Shown: positions 22,658-30,112 of the stretch, piece after piece | How the letters are laid out: each line of letters opens with the position of its first letter | Numbering within the stretch: the first letter of the stretch is position 1 | Assembly (NCBI GenBank): GCA_965652145.1 | Contig: CBFGTV010000039.1 | Location: 1-31,041 of the forward strand | Length of the DNA stretch: 31,041 nucleotides | Source of the DNA: CBFGTV01 sp965652145 | Lineage (GTDB): Bacteria; Bacillota; Clostridia; Peptostreptococcales; Natronincolaceae | Direction of reading: 5' to 3' | Made by a program: the position numbers and the translations under genes | Notes under the pieces: generated by a model | The model's database searches: none | Seen by the model: the letters and a program-made list of their open reading frames with translations, nothing else | What the model was told of the DNA's origin: nothing

Positions 22658-24469
22658 ATGTACGGATACACTGGTAAAATATTACGAGTAAATTTAAAGG
22701 AACGCTCCTATCAAGTAGAGCCCTTGGACATGGAATTGGCTAAAAAATTTATCGGAGGTCGTGGTTTGGGTGAAAAATATCTGGCCGATGAGGTCGATCC
22801 CATGGCAGATGCCCTTAGTCCAGAGAATAAGCTGATCTTTGTCACCGGGCCCCTCAGTGGAACGCCAACACCCACCGGAGGAAGATATATGGTGGTTACC
22901 AAATCGCCCTTGACAGATACCATTGCCTGTTCCAACTCTGGAGGCCGCTGGGGTGCAGAATTGAAAATGGCAGGCTACGATATGATCATCATTGAAGAAA
23001 AGGCAGATGAGCCGGTTTACATTCATATTCACAATGATGAAATCAGTATTCGAGATGCCGCTCATCTTTGGGGCAAGGTAACCTCGGAGGTAACGACTCA
23101 ATTGGTTAAAGAAATCGGTGACAGTAAGGTCAAGGTGGCCACCATTGGACCAGGCGGTGAAAAGCTATCAAGAATTGCAGCAGTTATGAATGATACAGAC
23201 CGGGCAGCAGGCCGCTCAGGGGTAGGAGCTGTTATGGGCTCCAAAAATTTGAAGGCCATCACCGTTCGTGGTACCGGCAAGGCAGCGGTTTATGATGCTG
23301 TAAAATTAAAGGAAGTTGTAGCCAATTGCAATAAGAAAATCCGTGAAAATGGTGTTACCGGTCAAGGGCTTCCCAATTATGGAACCGCAGTACTGGTGAA
23401 CATTATTAATGGGAACGGAGCATTCCCAACTAATAATTTCCAAAAATCTAGCTTCTCGTTGGCAGAGGAGATCAGCGGCGAAACCCTGGCTGAAAAGTAC
23501 CTGGTGAAGCGGGTTGGGTGCTATGGATGCCCAATAGCCTGCGGTCGTCATTGTAAGGTGGGGGATCTGGAAAGCGGTGGTCCTGAATATGAAACAATTT
23601 GGGGCTTTGGTGCCGACTGTGGTATATCTGATTTAGAGGCAGTCATTAAGGCCAATTATTGGTGTAATGAAATGGGGCTGGATACCATCTCTGCCTCAGC
23701 CACCATTGCTGCCGCTATGGAGCTGTACCAGAAGGGTATTATTAAGCCGGAAGAACTCAATGGGGTTCCCCTGGAGCTGGGAAATGGAGAGGCCATTATT
23801 GAGTGGACTAAGCTAATGGGTCAAAGAGAAGGTTTTGGTGATAAGCTGGCGGAGGGTTCTTATCGTCTATGTGAAATGTATGGGGTTCCTGAATTGTCAA
23901 TGTCAGTTAAAAAGCAAGAGCTGCCTGCCTACGATCCCAGGGGAATTCAAGGGCAGGGCTTGGCCTACGCAACCTCCAACAGAGGCGGATGCCATGTGCG
24001 GGCTTACTTGATTTCACCCGAAATTTTAGGGCTTCCCGAAAAGCTGGATCGATTAAGCCTTGAGGGTAAGCCTGAATGGGTTAAAATATTCCAGGATCTA
24101 ACTGCCGCAATTGATTCCCTTGGCGTGTGTCTGTTTACATCCTTTGCCCTGGGGGCCCAGGACTATGCTGATATGATGAATGCAGTCTGCGGAACAGACC
24201 ATACGGCAGAATCAGTATTGGCAGGCGGAGAGCGGATCTGGAATCTTGAAAAGCTGTTTAATCTGGGATCAGGCTTAACATTAGCCGACGACACCCTGCC
24301 AAAGCGGTTATTGGTGGAAGAAATAGCAGACGGCCCTTCAAAGGGTAATGTAGCTCAGCTGGATAAGCTTCTGCCGGGATATTTTGCTGCAAGGGGCTGG
24401 GATGAAAAGGGTGTTCCCACAGAGGAAAAACTAGCACAGCTGGGACTTTTAGCGAAGGCCAATGCCTAA
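22658..24469 (+). CDS. aor: Aldehyde:ferredoxin oxidoreductase (tungsten-type AOR family)
   Basis: A 603-residue enzyme that oxidises aldehydes to acids with ferredoxin, or the reverse at low potential, using a tungsten bis-pterin cofactor and a [4Fe-4S] cluster. Cluster ligands are C288-x2-C291-x3-C295 and C491 (in the DxxGxC motif DSLGVC). The first three have the same numbers as in Pyrococcus furiosus AOR, which supports the chosen start. N-terminal MYGYTGKILRVNL is typical. In-frame ATGs at 22628 and 22652 are rejected because AAGGGGG (22645-22651) lies 6 bases before 22658. It is driven by the sigma-54 promoter and followed by its probable maturase. The exact aldehyde is unknown. Confidence 0.94.
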   Translation: MYGYTGKILRVNLKERSYQVEPLDMELAKKFIGGRGLGEKYLADEVDPMADALSPENKLIFVTGPLSGTPTPTGGRYMVVTKSPLTDTIACSNSGGRWGAELKMAGYDMIIIEEKADEPVYIHIHNDEISIRDAAHLWGKVTSEVTTQLVKEIGDSKVKVATIGPGGEKLSRIAAVMNDTDRAAGRSGVGAVMGSKNLKAITVRGTGKAAVYDAVKLKEVVANCNKKIRENGVTGQGLPNYGTAVLVNIINGNGAFPTNNFQKSSFSLAEEISGETLAEKYLVKRVGCYGCPIACGRHCKVGDLESGGPEYETIWGFGADCGISDLEAVIKANYWCNEMGLDTISASATIAAAMELYQKGIIKPEELNGVPLELGNGEAIIEWTKLMGQREGFGDKLAEGSYRLCEMYGVPELSMSVKKQELPAYDPRGIQGQGLAYATSNRGGCHVRAYLISPEILGLPEKLDRLSLEGKPEWVKIFQDLTAAIDSLGVCLFTSFALGAQDYADMMNAVCGTDHTAESVLAGGERIWNLEKLFNLGSGLTLADDTLPKRLLVEEIADGPSKGNVAQLDKLLPGYFAARGWDEKGVPTEEKLAQLGLLAKANA

Positions 24470-24486
24470 TTAATAATAGATTGAAA

Positions 24487-24567
24487 GGGGCCGTTAAAAA
24501 GTCAGCCCCATAGGCAGGTAATTAAGGCCGGCAAACAAGCGTAGCAATACGTAAGGATGCCGGCCTT
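24487..24567 (+). other. Structured spacer between AOR and the radical SAM gene (two hairpins)
   Basis: A small hairpin (GGGGC 24487-24491 with GCCCC 24505-24509) is followed by a strong one: AAGGCCGGCA (24524-24533) with TGCCGGCCTT (24558-24567), whose 24-base loop contains a CGTA/TACG sub-hairpin. No run of T follows the second stem, so it is a poor intrinsic terminator. It may stabilise or process the AOR part of the mRNA, or attenuate it. Confidence 0.6.
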
Positions 24568-24598
24568 TGCTACCATTACATTATAAGGGAGTAGTTTT

Positions 24599-25678
24599 AT
24601 GAAGGACTTAGGGTATCATGTTACATATCATAAAAGTAAAACAATTAGAAAACTATACCTAGAGCTGACAGATCGCTGTAATTTAGATTGTACAATATGT
24701 TATCGAAAAAGCTGGAATCGCCCCTTCCAGGATATGACTCGGAGAACCCTTCAGCAAATCTATAAGGAGCTGGAGACCCTTGAAGGCTTGGAGGAAATTG
24801 TGTTGGGAGGAATTGGTGAACCCACCTGTCATCCAGATATAGTAGCGGTTTTGGAAAGACTCAAGGGGTACCATTTGCACATGACAACTAATGGCACCCT
24901 TATGACAGATTCCTTAATGGAGGCCATGGTTAATTGTCTGAATGAAATCACAATCTCCGTTGATGGAGTTGACCATTATTACAGCCAAATCAGGGGAATA
25001 CCATTGACTAAGGTAGTGAATTCCATTGAAAGACTTCAAAGGGCTAAAAAAATTTCCGGCAGCCCATGGCCTGAGGTACAGCTGCAATTTGTATCCTCGG
25101 AAAAAAACATCGACAGCCTGTTTCAGGTCATTGACCTGGCAAAGGAATTAGACTGCCATAGGGTAATTGTATCTAGCCTGATTCCCCAGGTAATGGATAA
25201 TAAAGATCAGATACTCTACCAGGTAGAGCCAAACCCCAGCCTGAAGGAGCTGTGGAACCGGGCCAGAATCTATGGTCTTAGAAAGGGTATTACCCTGAAG
25301 TTGCCCCATACCAGCCTTAAAACCGAAAGGGAATGCAGCTTTATGAATGACGTAACCACCTTCATTAGTGCTGAAGGTGAAGTAATGCCCTGCTATCGGC
25401 TATCCCACGATTATGAGGAATTTGTTTTTGGAAGAAGGAAGCAGGTCAGTAAACATTCCTTTGGTAATATACTGGCCAAACCCTTGCTGGATATTTGGAA
25501 TAGCAGTGATTATCAGCAATATCGGTATGTGGTACACAATAACCTGTATCCTTCCTGTATGGATTGTGATCTGGCAGAGGGCTGTGAATTTCCCAAGGGT
25601 ACCGAAGAAGACTGCTACGGCTGTCGGCCCAGCTGTGCCGATTGCCTTTGGTCAAGGGGTTTTGTCATTTGTCCATAG
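24599..25678 (+). CDS. Radical SAM/SPASM protein, tungsten-oxidoreductase maturase type
   Basis: A 359-residue radical SAM enzyme. The SAM-cluster motif is C27-x3-C31-x2-C34 (DRCNLDCTICYRKSW), followed by GGIGEPTCHPD and TTNGTLM. The C-terminal third is Cys-rich (ECSFM, MPCYR, CMDCDLAEGC, then DCYGC, SCADC, VICP), indicating two auxiliary Fe-S clusters of the SPASM type. I recognise it as the family found beside tungsten aldehyde oxidoreductases (the TIGR04317 group, 'tungsten cofactor oxidoreductase radical SAM maturase'). No short peptide substrate gene is visible, so AOR itself or its cofactor is the likely target. AAGGGAG lies 8 bases before ATG. No own promoter is visible, so it is probably cotranscribed with AOR. 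Confidence 0.82.
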   Translation: MKDLGYHVTYHKSKTIRKLYLELTDRCNLDCTICYRKSWNRPFQDMTRRTLQQIYKELETLEGLEEIVLGGIGEPTCHPDIVAVLERLKGYHLHMTTNGTLMTDSLMEAMVNCLNEITISVDGVDHYYSQIRGIPLTKVVNSIERLQRAKKISGSPWPEVQLQFVSSEKNIDSLFQVIDLAKELDCHRVIVSSLIPQVMDNKDQILYQVEPNPSLKELWNRARIYGLRKGITLKLPHTSLKTERECSFMNDVTTFISAEGEVMPCYRLSHDYEEFVFGRRKQVSKHSFGNILAKPLLDIWNSSDYQQYRYVVHNNLYPSCMDCDLAEGCEFPKGTEEDCYGCRPSCADCLWSRGFVICP

Positions 25679-25710
25679 GATATAGTTACCAAAAGCTACT
25701 TTTAATAAGG

Positions 25711-25737
25711 ATAACCTTTAATTTAAAGGTTATTTTT
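25711..25737 (+). terminator. Terminator after the radical SAM gene
   Basis: ATAACCTTT (25711-25719) pairs exactly with AAAGGTTAT (25725-25733), followed by TTTTT. It ends the AOR-maturase transcript. Confidence 0.85.
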
Positions 25738-25739
25738 AA

Positions 25740-25778
25740 TTGACTTTTTTTGTCTACTCATGTACCTTAAATTTAAGG
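25740..25778 (+). promoter_or_regulatory. Weak promoter and palindrome overlapping the ribosome site
   Basis: TTGACT (25740-25745), a 17-base spacer and a poor -10, TACCTT (25763-25768). A perfect palindrome, CCTTAAATTTAAGG (25765-25778), covers the -10 and runs into the AAGGAG ribosome site (25775-25780). It may be an operator or a weak RNA hairpin hiding the ribosome site. Confidence 0.35.
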
Positions 25779-25788
25779 AGTGGGTAAA

Positions 25789-26418
25789 ATGGAAAAATTC
25801 GAAATACTAAAAAAAATCAAGTGTTTCTTTTTTAATGAACCCTATATATCAAAGCTAGATGAATTTCAGGTGGCTGAAGGAACCCTGCTGATGCACATCA
25901 GCGATACGCCCCTGGATACCCTTCCCTATGTAAAAAAGGCCATTCAAAAAATTAATCCACAATATATTGTGCATACTGGGGATATGATAGACAATATAAA
26001 GTTAGAGATTCAACCAAAGCACATTAATGAGTACCATAGAGGTCTTAAGATTGTGGTAAAGACCCTTGAAAACAGCTCCGATGCTCAGTTATTCTATGCA
26101 ATAGGGAATCATGACGATGAGAAGCTATTGAAAAAAACAATCAACAGGGGAACAATTTTGCAGGAAGGTACCATACAGCTGGATAATTATTCCTTTTATA
26201 TTAATCATTATTTTATTGAAGAAGCACCACCTGCAGACTTTTATCTCTATGGGCACAGTCCAGTGCCCGGTCATCATCAACGTAATCATCAAATCGGCTT
26301 GAACGGCATACTGAATATTAATATAATTAATCTTACCACCCAGGATATCATTCATCTTGATTATCCGCTGGGAACCAACCGTTTGAGAAGGATGGAACGG
26401 GGTAAAATTGGACTGTAG
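25789..26418 (+). CDS. Metallophosphoesterase-like protein with an altered metal site
   Basis: A 209-residue calcineurin-like phosphoesterase fold. Motifs are in order: ISDTPLD (38-44, in place of D-x-H), HTGDMID (GDxxD, 64-68), IGNHDD (GNHD, 106-109), a His at 140 (YINHYF), and YGHSP (155-158, in place of GHxH). Ligands of metal site 2 (Asp65, Asn107, His140, His156) are kept, while both histidines of site 1 are replaced by Pro. It may use one metal or may not be a hydrolase. ATG at 25789 is chosen over GTG at 25780 because AAGGAG lies 8 bases upstream of the ATG and overlaps the GTG. It is 17 bases upstream of the next gene, so they form an operon. Confidence 0.75.
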   Translation: MEKFEILKKIKCFFFNEPYISKLDEFQVAEGTLLMHISDTPLDTLPYVKKAIQKINPQYIVHTGDMIDNIKLEIQPKHINEYHRGLKIVVKTLENSSDAQLFYAIGNHDDEKLLKKTINRGTILQEGTIQLDNYSFYINHYFIEEAPPADFYLYGHSPVPGHHQRNHQIGLNGILNINIINLTTQDIIHLDYPLGTNRLRRMERGKIGL

Positions 26419-26435
26419 AGAAAGGGGGGTAACTA

Positions 26436-27434
26436 ATGTTATTTTTAAGATTGGGACCCAGGTTTTTATTCATTCGTACGATGGATATTCCGGCTGTTAA
26501 ATTCTTTTTAATCCATGCCCTTGGGGGAAAAAGTGTTTCCTTTCATGGAGGAAATGATGAGGCTTCGGAAGACAGCACCCTGTGCTTTTTAACAGCCCCT
26601 GGGAAGGTTAGCACCTCAATTGAGGATGCAGATGAGATTATTCTGGTTAATGAGGTATCGTCATTTTGCCTTGCCAGTATTATCAACAGCCATGTAGAAG
26701 AGCTCATTGACCGTGTTGATATGGGGCCGGCCTCACTGGTAATGAGGGTTGCGGGGGATGAGAAAAAAATAATTCAGCGGCTTCAGGAGGAATACCAGGC
26801 AGAGACAGTTGATTGGGAAGAAGGAATACGAAAGGGCGAACGGGCTAATACACTATTGGGCTTAACAAAAAAGCCAATTAATTCTATTTTATCAGAAAAT
26901 GATTTTATTCATCCAAACCTCTTGCTGCCCCATCCCGTCACTATTATTCAAAAGAGACTCCGAATCGAAGGACTGCGCTTTATTACTCAAAGTCTTGAAA
27001 GCGGACAATGGTATGAGCTTCGTATCAATATATATGATTCAAAGGGGCGTTATCAGGAAAATTATGATCGACTGGTCTATATTTTGTCTAAGCTGGAAAT
27101 TGGCATGATATTAGGGGAAGCCTGGACCAAAGACCATGCCCTGGCCCTGTTATCGGTGCTTGCCTTCCAGGTTAGGCTTTTTACCTACTATACGCCCCAT
27201 GAAGTGAAAAAGCTGTTAATGGCCCTGGAATTTAACCTGGCCGGAGAACGGCTGGTTGATTTTGATCTATACTATCGAAACAGAAAAATATCCTGGGTTG
27301 ATATTGATAAAAGAAGGGGCAGGCGCAACAAGGCCACAGAATGTATCAGACTTAGACAGGAACTGTACGAAAAGATGGAGCAGAGGGATATAGCCCTATT
27401 AGAGGCCATGGAAACAGGCCTAAATGAAGGATAA
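26436..27434 (+). CDS. Unrecognised 332-residue protein
   Basis: I do not recognise this family. It is a soluble protein with no signal peptide, no membrane segment, and only four scattered cysteines (no cluster motif). The N-terminal half (1-145) looks alpha/beta (MLFLRLGPRFLFIRTMDIPAVKFF, then EIILVNEVSSFCLA). The C-terminal half (about 165-332) is mostly helical and ends in a basic stretch (VDIDKRRGRRNKATECIRLRQ) and a charged tail. AAAGGGGGG lies upstream of the ATG. It is cotranscribed with the metallophosphoesterase-like gene 17 bases before it and ends at a strong terminator. Its link with the AOR-maturase operon is position only. Confidence 0.7.
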   Translation: MLFLRLGPRFLFIRTMDIPAVKFFLIHALGGKSVSFHGGNDEASEDSTLCFLTAPGKVSTSIEDADEIILVNEVSSFCLASIINSHVEELIDRVDMGPASLVMRVAGDEKKIIQRLQEEYQAETVDWEEGIRKGERANTLLGLTKKPINSILSENDFIHPNLLLPHPVTIIQKRLRIEGLRFITQSLESGQWYELRINIYDSKGRYQENYDRLVYILSKLEIGMILGEAWTKDHALALLSVLAFQVRLFTYYTPHEVKKLLMALEFNLAGERLVDFDLYYRNRKISWVDIDKRRGRRNKATECIRLRQELYEKMEQRDIALLEAMETGLNEG

Positions 27435-27437
27435 TCC

Positions 27438-27475
27438 ACCAGCCTTGGCAATACTGCCGGGGCTGGTATTTTAGA
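27438..27475 (+). terminator. Terminator of the phosphoesterase-unknown operon
   Basis: ACCAGCC (27438-27444) pairs with GGCTGGT (27461-27467), with inner GGCA/TGCC pairs, then ATTTTA. A second T-run follows at about 27477. Confidence 0.75.
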
Positions 27476-27561
27476 AATTTTTAAAAAATTAATTTTATAT
27501 ATTTTAAGATGGGGTATATAGAAAAAAATAAAAGATTCAACACGGAGAGGGAGGTTTGAGT

Positions 27562-28380
27562 ATGAGGTATCGCTGGTTAATAGAAAATCGTAAATCCGTC
27601 AGACAATTCAAGGAGGCAGCCGTTAGCCAGGAAGCACTTAAGGAGCTAATGGAATATAGTCAACAAATTAAGGGTTTGGTGGACGTAAAAACAAAATTCC
27701 AGTTGATTGATCAGGGGTGGGAAAAGAGCCAATTACTAAAGGGAAAGGTCGGTTATGGAGGAAACCCCATTGATGCCCCTTACTTTATAGCGCTGCTTAG
27801 TCAAGAGGGAGATCATTATTTGGAAAATGCCGGTTATATGATGGAGGAGCTGCTATTAAAGGCAGTTTCATTGGATCTGGCAACCTGTTGGGTTTCAATT
27901 GGAGGCCAAGAAGTAAAGGAAGCCCTTGGTATCGACAGCCCGCATCAGGTGGTGGCCCTGGCCGCCATTGGGTATCCAGAGGGGCAGTTCCCCTATACAC
28001 CAAAATCCACAACCATGAGGGTATCCTTAAACGAATTTGTTTTTCACCGAAGATGGGATCAAAAACCATGGATTGAAGAATTAGAGATGAGAGGGTTGGC
28101 CAGAATATTCTATCATATTAGAATGGCCCCCTCGTGGAAAAATTCTCAGCCCTGGAAGCTGATATTGAATGAGAATGAAATTATCTTAGTGGTGGAAAGG
28201 GAATCCACTCAAGGGAATCCGTTGCTGGATGCAGGCATCATGATGCTTTATATGGAAAGAATGTTTAACGAGGAAGGCATGGTTGCAAAATGGAGCCTGC
28301 ATAAGAAAGAAAAAAGAAAAGAATATGAAGCCTATGGTATTCCCAAAAACTATCAAATTGTTGGCTCTTTGTATATTTAG
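27562..28380 (+). CDS. Nitroreductase-family protein (divergent)
   Basis: A 272-residue protein of the FMN-dependent nitroreductase fold, closest in feel to the 'putative TM nitroreductase' group (PF14512-like). The start IENRKSVRQFKEAAVSQEALKELM is the usual nitroreductase N-terminus with the flavin phosphate Arg pair. NAGYMMEELLLKAVSLDLATCWVSIGG and VVALAAIGYPEG are the central FMN-binding strands. The last 90 residues (MAPSWKNSQPWKLILNENEIIL) carry a second nitroreductase-like SWKNSQPW stretch. ATG at 27562 is chosen over TTG at 27556 because GGGAGG ends 7 bases upstream of it. It is a single gene after the phosphoesterase operon. The substrate is unknown. Confidence 0.8.
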   Translation: MRYRWLIENRKSVRQFKEAAVSQEALKELMEYSQQIKGLVDVKTKFQLIDQGWEKSQLLKGKVGYGGNPIDAPYFIALLSQEGDHYLENAGYMMEELLLKAVSLDLATCWVSIGGQEVKEALGIDSPHQVVALAAIGYPEGQFPYTPKSTTMRVSLNEFVFHRRWDQKPWIEELEMRGLARIFYHIRMAPSWKNSQPWKLILNENEIILVVERESTQGNPLLDAGIMMLYMERMFNEEGMVAKWSLHKKEKRKEYEAYGIPKNYQIVGSLYI

Positions 28381-28415
28381 ATTGATATAATTGCATTTAT
28401 AAATGATTTTTCAAT

Positions 28416-28467
28416 AGGTTTGGTATTGGCGTATGGATTATATAGACGCTGCTGCCAAACCTTTATT
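28416..28467 (+). terminator. Possible terminator after the nitroreductase gene
   Basis: AGGTTTGG (28416-28423) pairs with CCAAACCT (28455-28462), with an inner GCGT/ACGC pair, followed by TTATT. The loop is long and the T-tract short, so efficiency is uncertain. Confidence 0.5.
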
Positions 28468-28495
28468 GCTGCAAACCATTCATTATCATGACAGG

Positions 28496-28524
28496 TTGAA
28501 GTATTCCCGGGATTATGCTAATAT
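28496..28524 (+). promoter_or_regulatory. Promoter of the pheB-thrC-thrB operon
   Basis: TTGAAG (28496-28501), a 17-base spacer, TAATAT (28519-28524). Transcription would start near 28531. No T-box or other riboswitch is seen in the short leader. Confidence 0.5.
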
Positions 28525-28568
28525 GTTTTCTATACAGATACAAATGTACACTGATGGAGGTGATGGTT

Positions 28569-29015
28569 ATGACAGGAGAAAAAAATAAGTATTATATTGT
28601 GGAAGAATCGGTATTGCCAGAGGTTTTTTTAAAAACCCTTAAGGTTCAAGAAATTTTGTCAAGGGGAGAAGCCGGTACAATTCAGGAGGCGGTGGAAATA
28701 GTGGGGATGAGTCGAAGCGCCTACTATAAATATAAGGATGCCATACGACCCTTCCATGAAATTACCAAGGGGAAGATTATGACAATCTCCCTTCTTGTAG
28801 AGCATACTTCGGGAATTCTTTCCGGTATTTTAAATCAAATTGCCCAGGCCAGGGGCAGTGTACTAACGATCAACCAAAATATTCCCCTTCATGGGGTGGC
28901 AAATGTTACCATATCCTTTGAAACAAAGGAAATGCTGCAGGAGGTGGATGTCCTTGTAGAGCAAATTGGAGCCACCAGGGGAGTCAAGGAAATTAACGTA
29001 GTTGCAAGGGAATAG
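28569..29015 (+). CDS. pheB: ACT-domain protein PheB (UPF0735 family)
   Basis: A 148-residue protein with an N-terminal region containing a helix-turn-helix-like segment (TIQEAVEIVGMSRSAYYKYKDAI) and a C-terminal ACT domain (about 70-146, from ITISLLVEHTSGILSGILNQIA) that usually binds an amino acid. The family is common in Firmicutes beside aromatic or threonine genes and its function is not settled; a regulatory role in amino-acid synthesis is likely. The frame is open from 28515, but ATG at 28569 has GGAGG 8 bases upstream and gives the family length. It is first in an operon with thrC and thrB, and homoserine dehydrogenase is missing from the window. Confidence 0.88.
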   Translation: MTGEKNKYYIVEESVLPEVFLKTLKVQEILSRGEAGTIQEAVEIVGMSRSAYYKYKDAIRPFHEITKGKIMTISLLVEHTSGILSGILNQIAQARGSVLTINQNIPLHGVANVTISFETKEMLQEVDVLVEQIGATRGVKEINVVARE

Positions 29016-29046
29016 GAACGAAAAAATACAGTCTGGAGGCGGTAAA

Positions 29047-30111
29047 ATGTGGCAGGGTGTGATTCATCAGTACAGGGATTTATTAGGGGTAAAGCCCGAC
29101 CAAAAAATTATAACGTTAAATGAAGGAAATACGCCATTAATCAGAGCAGAAAATATTGAAAAAGGCCTTGATGGAATCGAGCTTTATTTAAAATATGAGG
29201 GGTTAAACCCTACGGGCTCCTTTAAGGACAGGGGGATGACCATGGCAGTTACCATGGCTATGGCTGAAGGAAGCCGGGCGATTATCTGTGCCTCTACAGG
29301 GAATACTTCGGCTTCAGCGGCTGCCTACGGGGCCAAGGCGGGAATCAAATGCTTTGTACTGATACCCAATAATAAAATTGCCCTGGGAAAATTGGCCCAG
29401 GCGATCCTCTATGGAGCAGAGATTATTCCGGTGGAAGGAAATTTTGATGAAGCCCTTAATCTGGTGAGGGAAATTGCCCGGGAAGGCAGGGTAACACTGG
29501 TTAATTCCGTTAATCCTTACCGGTTAATGGGGCAACGGACAGCAGCCTACGAAATCTGTGATCAGCTGGAGGGAAAAGCCTTAGACTATCTTGCCATTCC
29601 GGTGGGAAATGCCGGTAACATATCGGCCTATTGGGCGGGCTTTAAAGATTATTACTTAAAGGGGAAAATAGATAATCTACCCTCCATGCTGGGGTTTCAG
29701 GCTGCCGGTGCCGCCCCCCTGGTGAAGGGAACGGTTGTTGAAAATCCTGAAACCATTGCTACAGCCATACGAATTGGGAATCCTGCCAGCTGGGAGCTTG
29801 CTGTGGCTGCCCGAGACGATTCAGAGGGATTAATCAATGATGTGACCGATGAAGAAATTTTACAGGCCCAGAGTCAATTGGCAGGTCAGGAGGGCATTTT
29901 TGTAGAACCTGCCTCTGCTGCCAGCCTGGCGGGGGTTATTAAGCTATACCAAAAAGGCTTCTTCAGTAGGGGGCAGCGGGTGGCCTGTGTGTTAACAGGA
30001 AACGGTCTAAAGGACCCTGCTGTGGTTCTACCCAAGGAAGAACTGAAGGTCTATGGAGTGAGCCTGGAAGAAATCAAGGCCCGAATCCATGGTGCCCTGG
30101 AGGGTGAATAA
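29047..30111 (+). CDS. thrC: Threonine synthase
   Basis: A 354-residue PLP enzyme that converts O-phosphohomoserine to threonine. The PLP lysine is Lys60 in GSFKDRG. The phosphate-binding loop (PVGNAGNISAYW) and the CASTGNTSASAAAYG stretch are typical. The short length matches the archaeal/Bacillus-type threonine synthase. The open frame overlaps pheB from 29002, but ATG at 29047 has GGAGGCGG 6 bases upstream and gives the family N-terminus. The stop is one base before thrB, so the two are translationally coupled. Confidence 0.95.
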   Translation: MWQGVIHQYRDLLGVKPDQKIITLNEGNTPLIRAENIEKGLDGIELYLKYEGLNPTGSFKDRGMTMAVTMAMAEGSRAIICASTGNTSASAAAYGAKAGIKCFVLIPNNKIALGKLAQAILYGAEIIPVEGNFDEALNLVREIAREGRVTLVNSVNPYRLMGQRTAAYEICDQLEGKALDYLAIPVGNAGNISAYWAGFKDYYLKGKIDNLPSMLGFQAAGAAPLVKGTVVENPETIATAIRIGNPASWELAVAARDDSEGLINDVTDEEILQAQSQLAGQEGIFVEPASAASLAGVIKLYQKGFFSRGQRVACVLTGNGLKDPAVVLPKEELKVYGVSLEEIKARIHGALEGE

Positions 30112-30112
30112 A

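Noticed and set aside
22694..23101. A 135-residue minus-strand frame inside AOR
   Set aside because: Antisense shadow of a strongly conserved gene, with no ribosome site and no family resemblance.
24524..24567. Strong hairpin after AOR as an intrinsic terminator or a molybdenum/tungsten cofactor riboswitch
   Set aside because: No T-tract follows the stem, and I see none of the conserved Moco-motif segments, so it is listed only as a structured spacer.
28416..28467. T-box or threonine attenuator before pheB-thrC-thrB
   Set aside because: The hairpin lies upstream of the operon promoter, and no T-box sequence or leader peptide rich in Thr/Ile codons is present.
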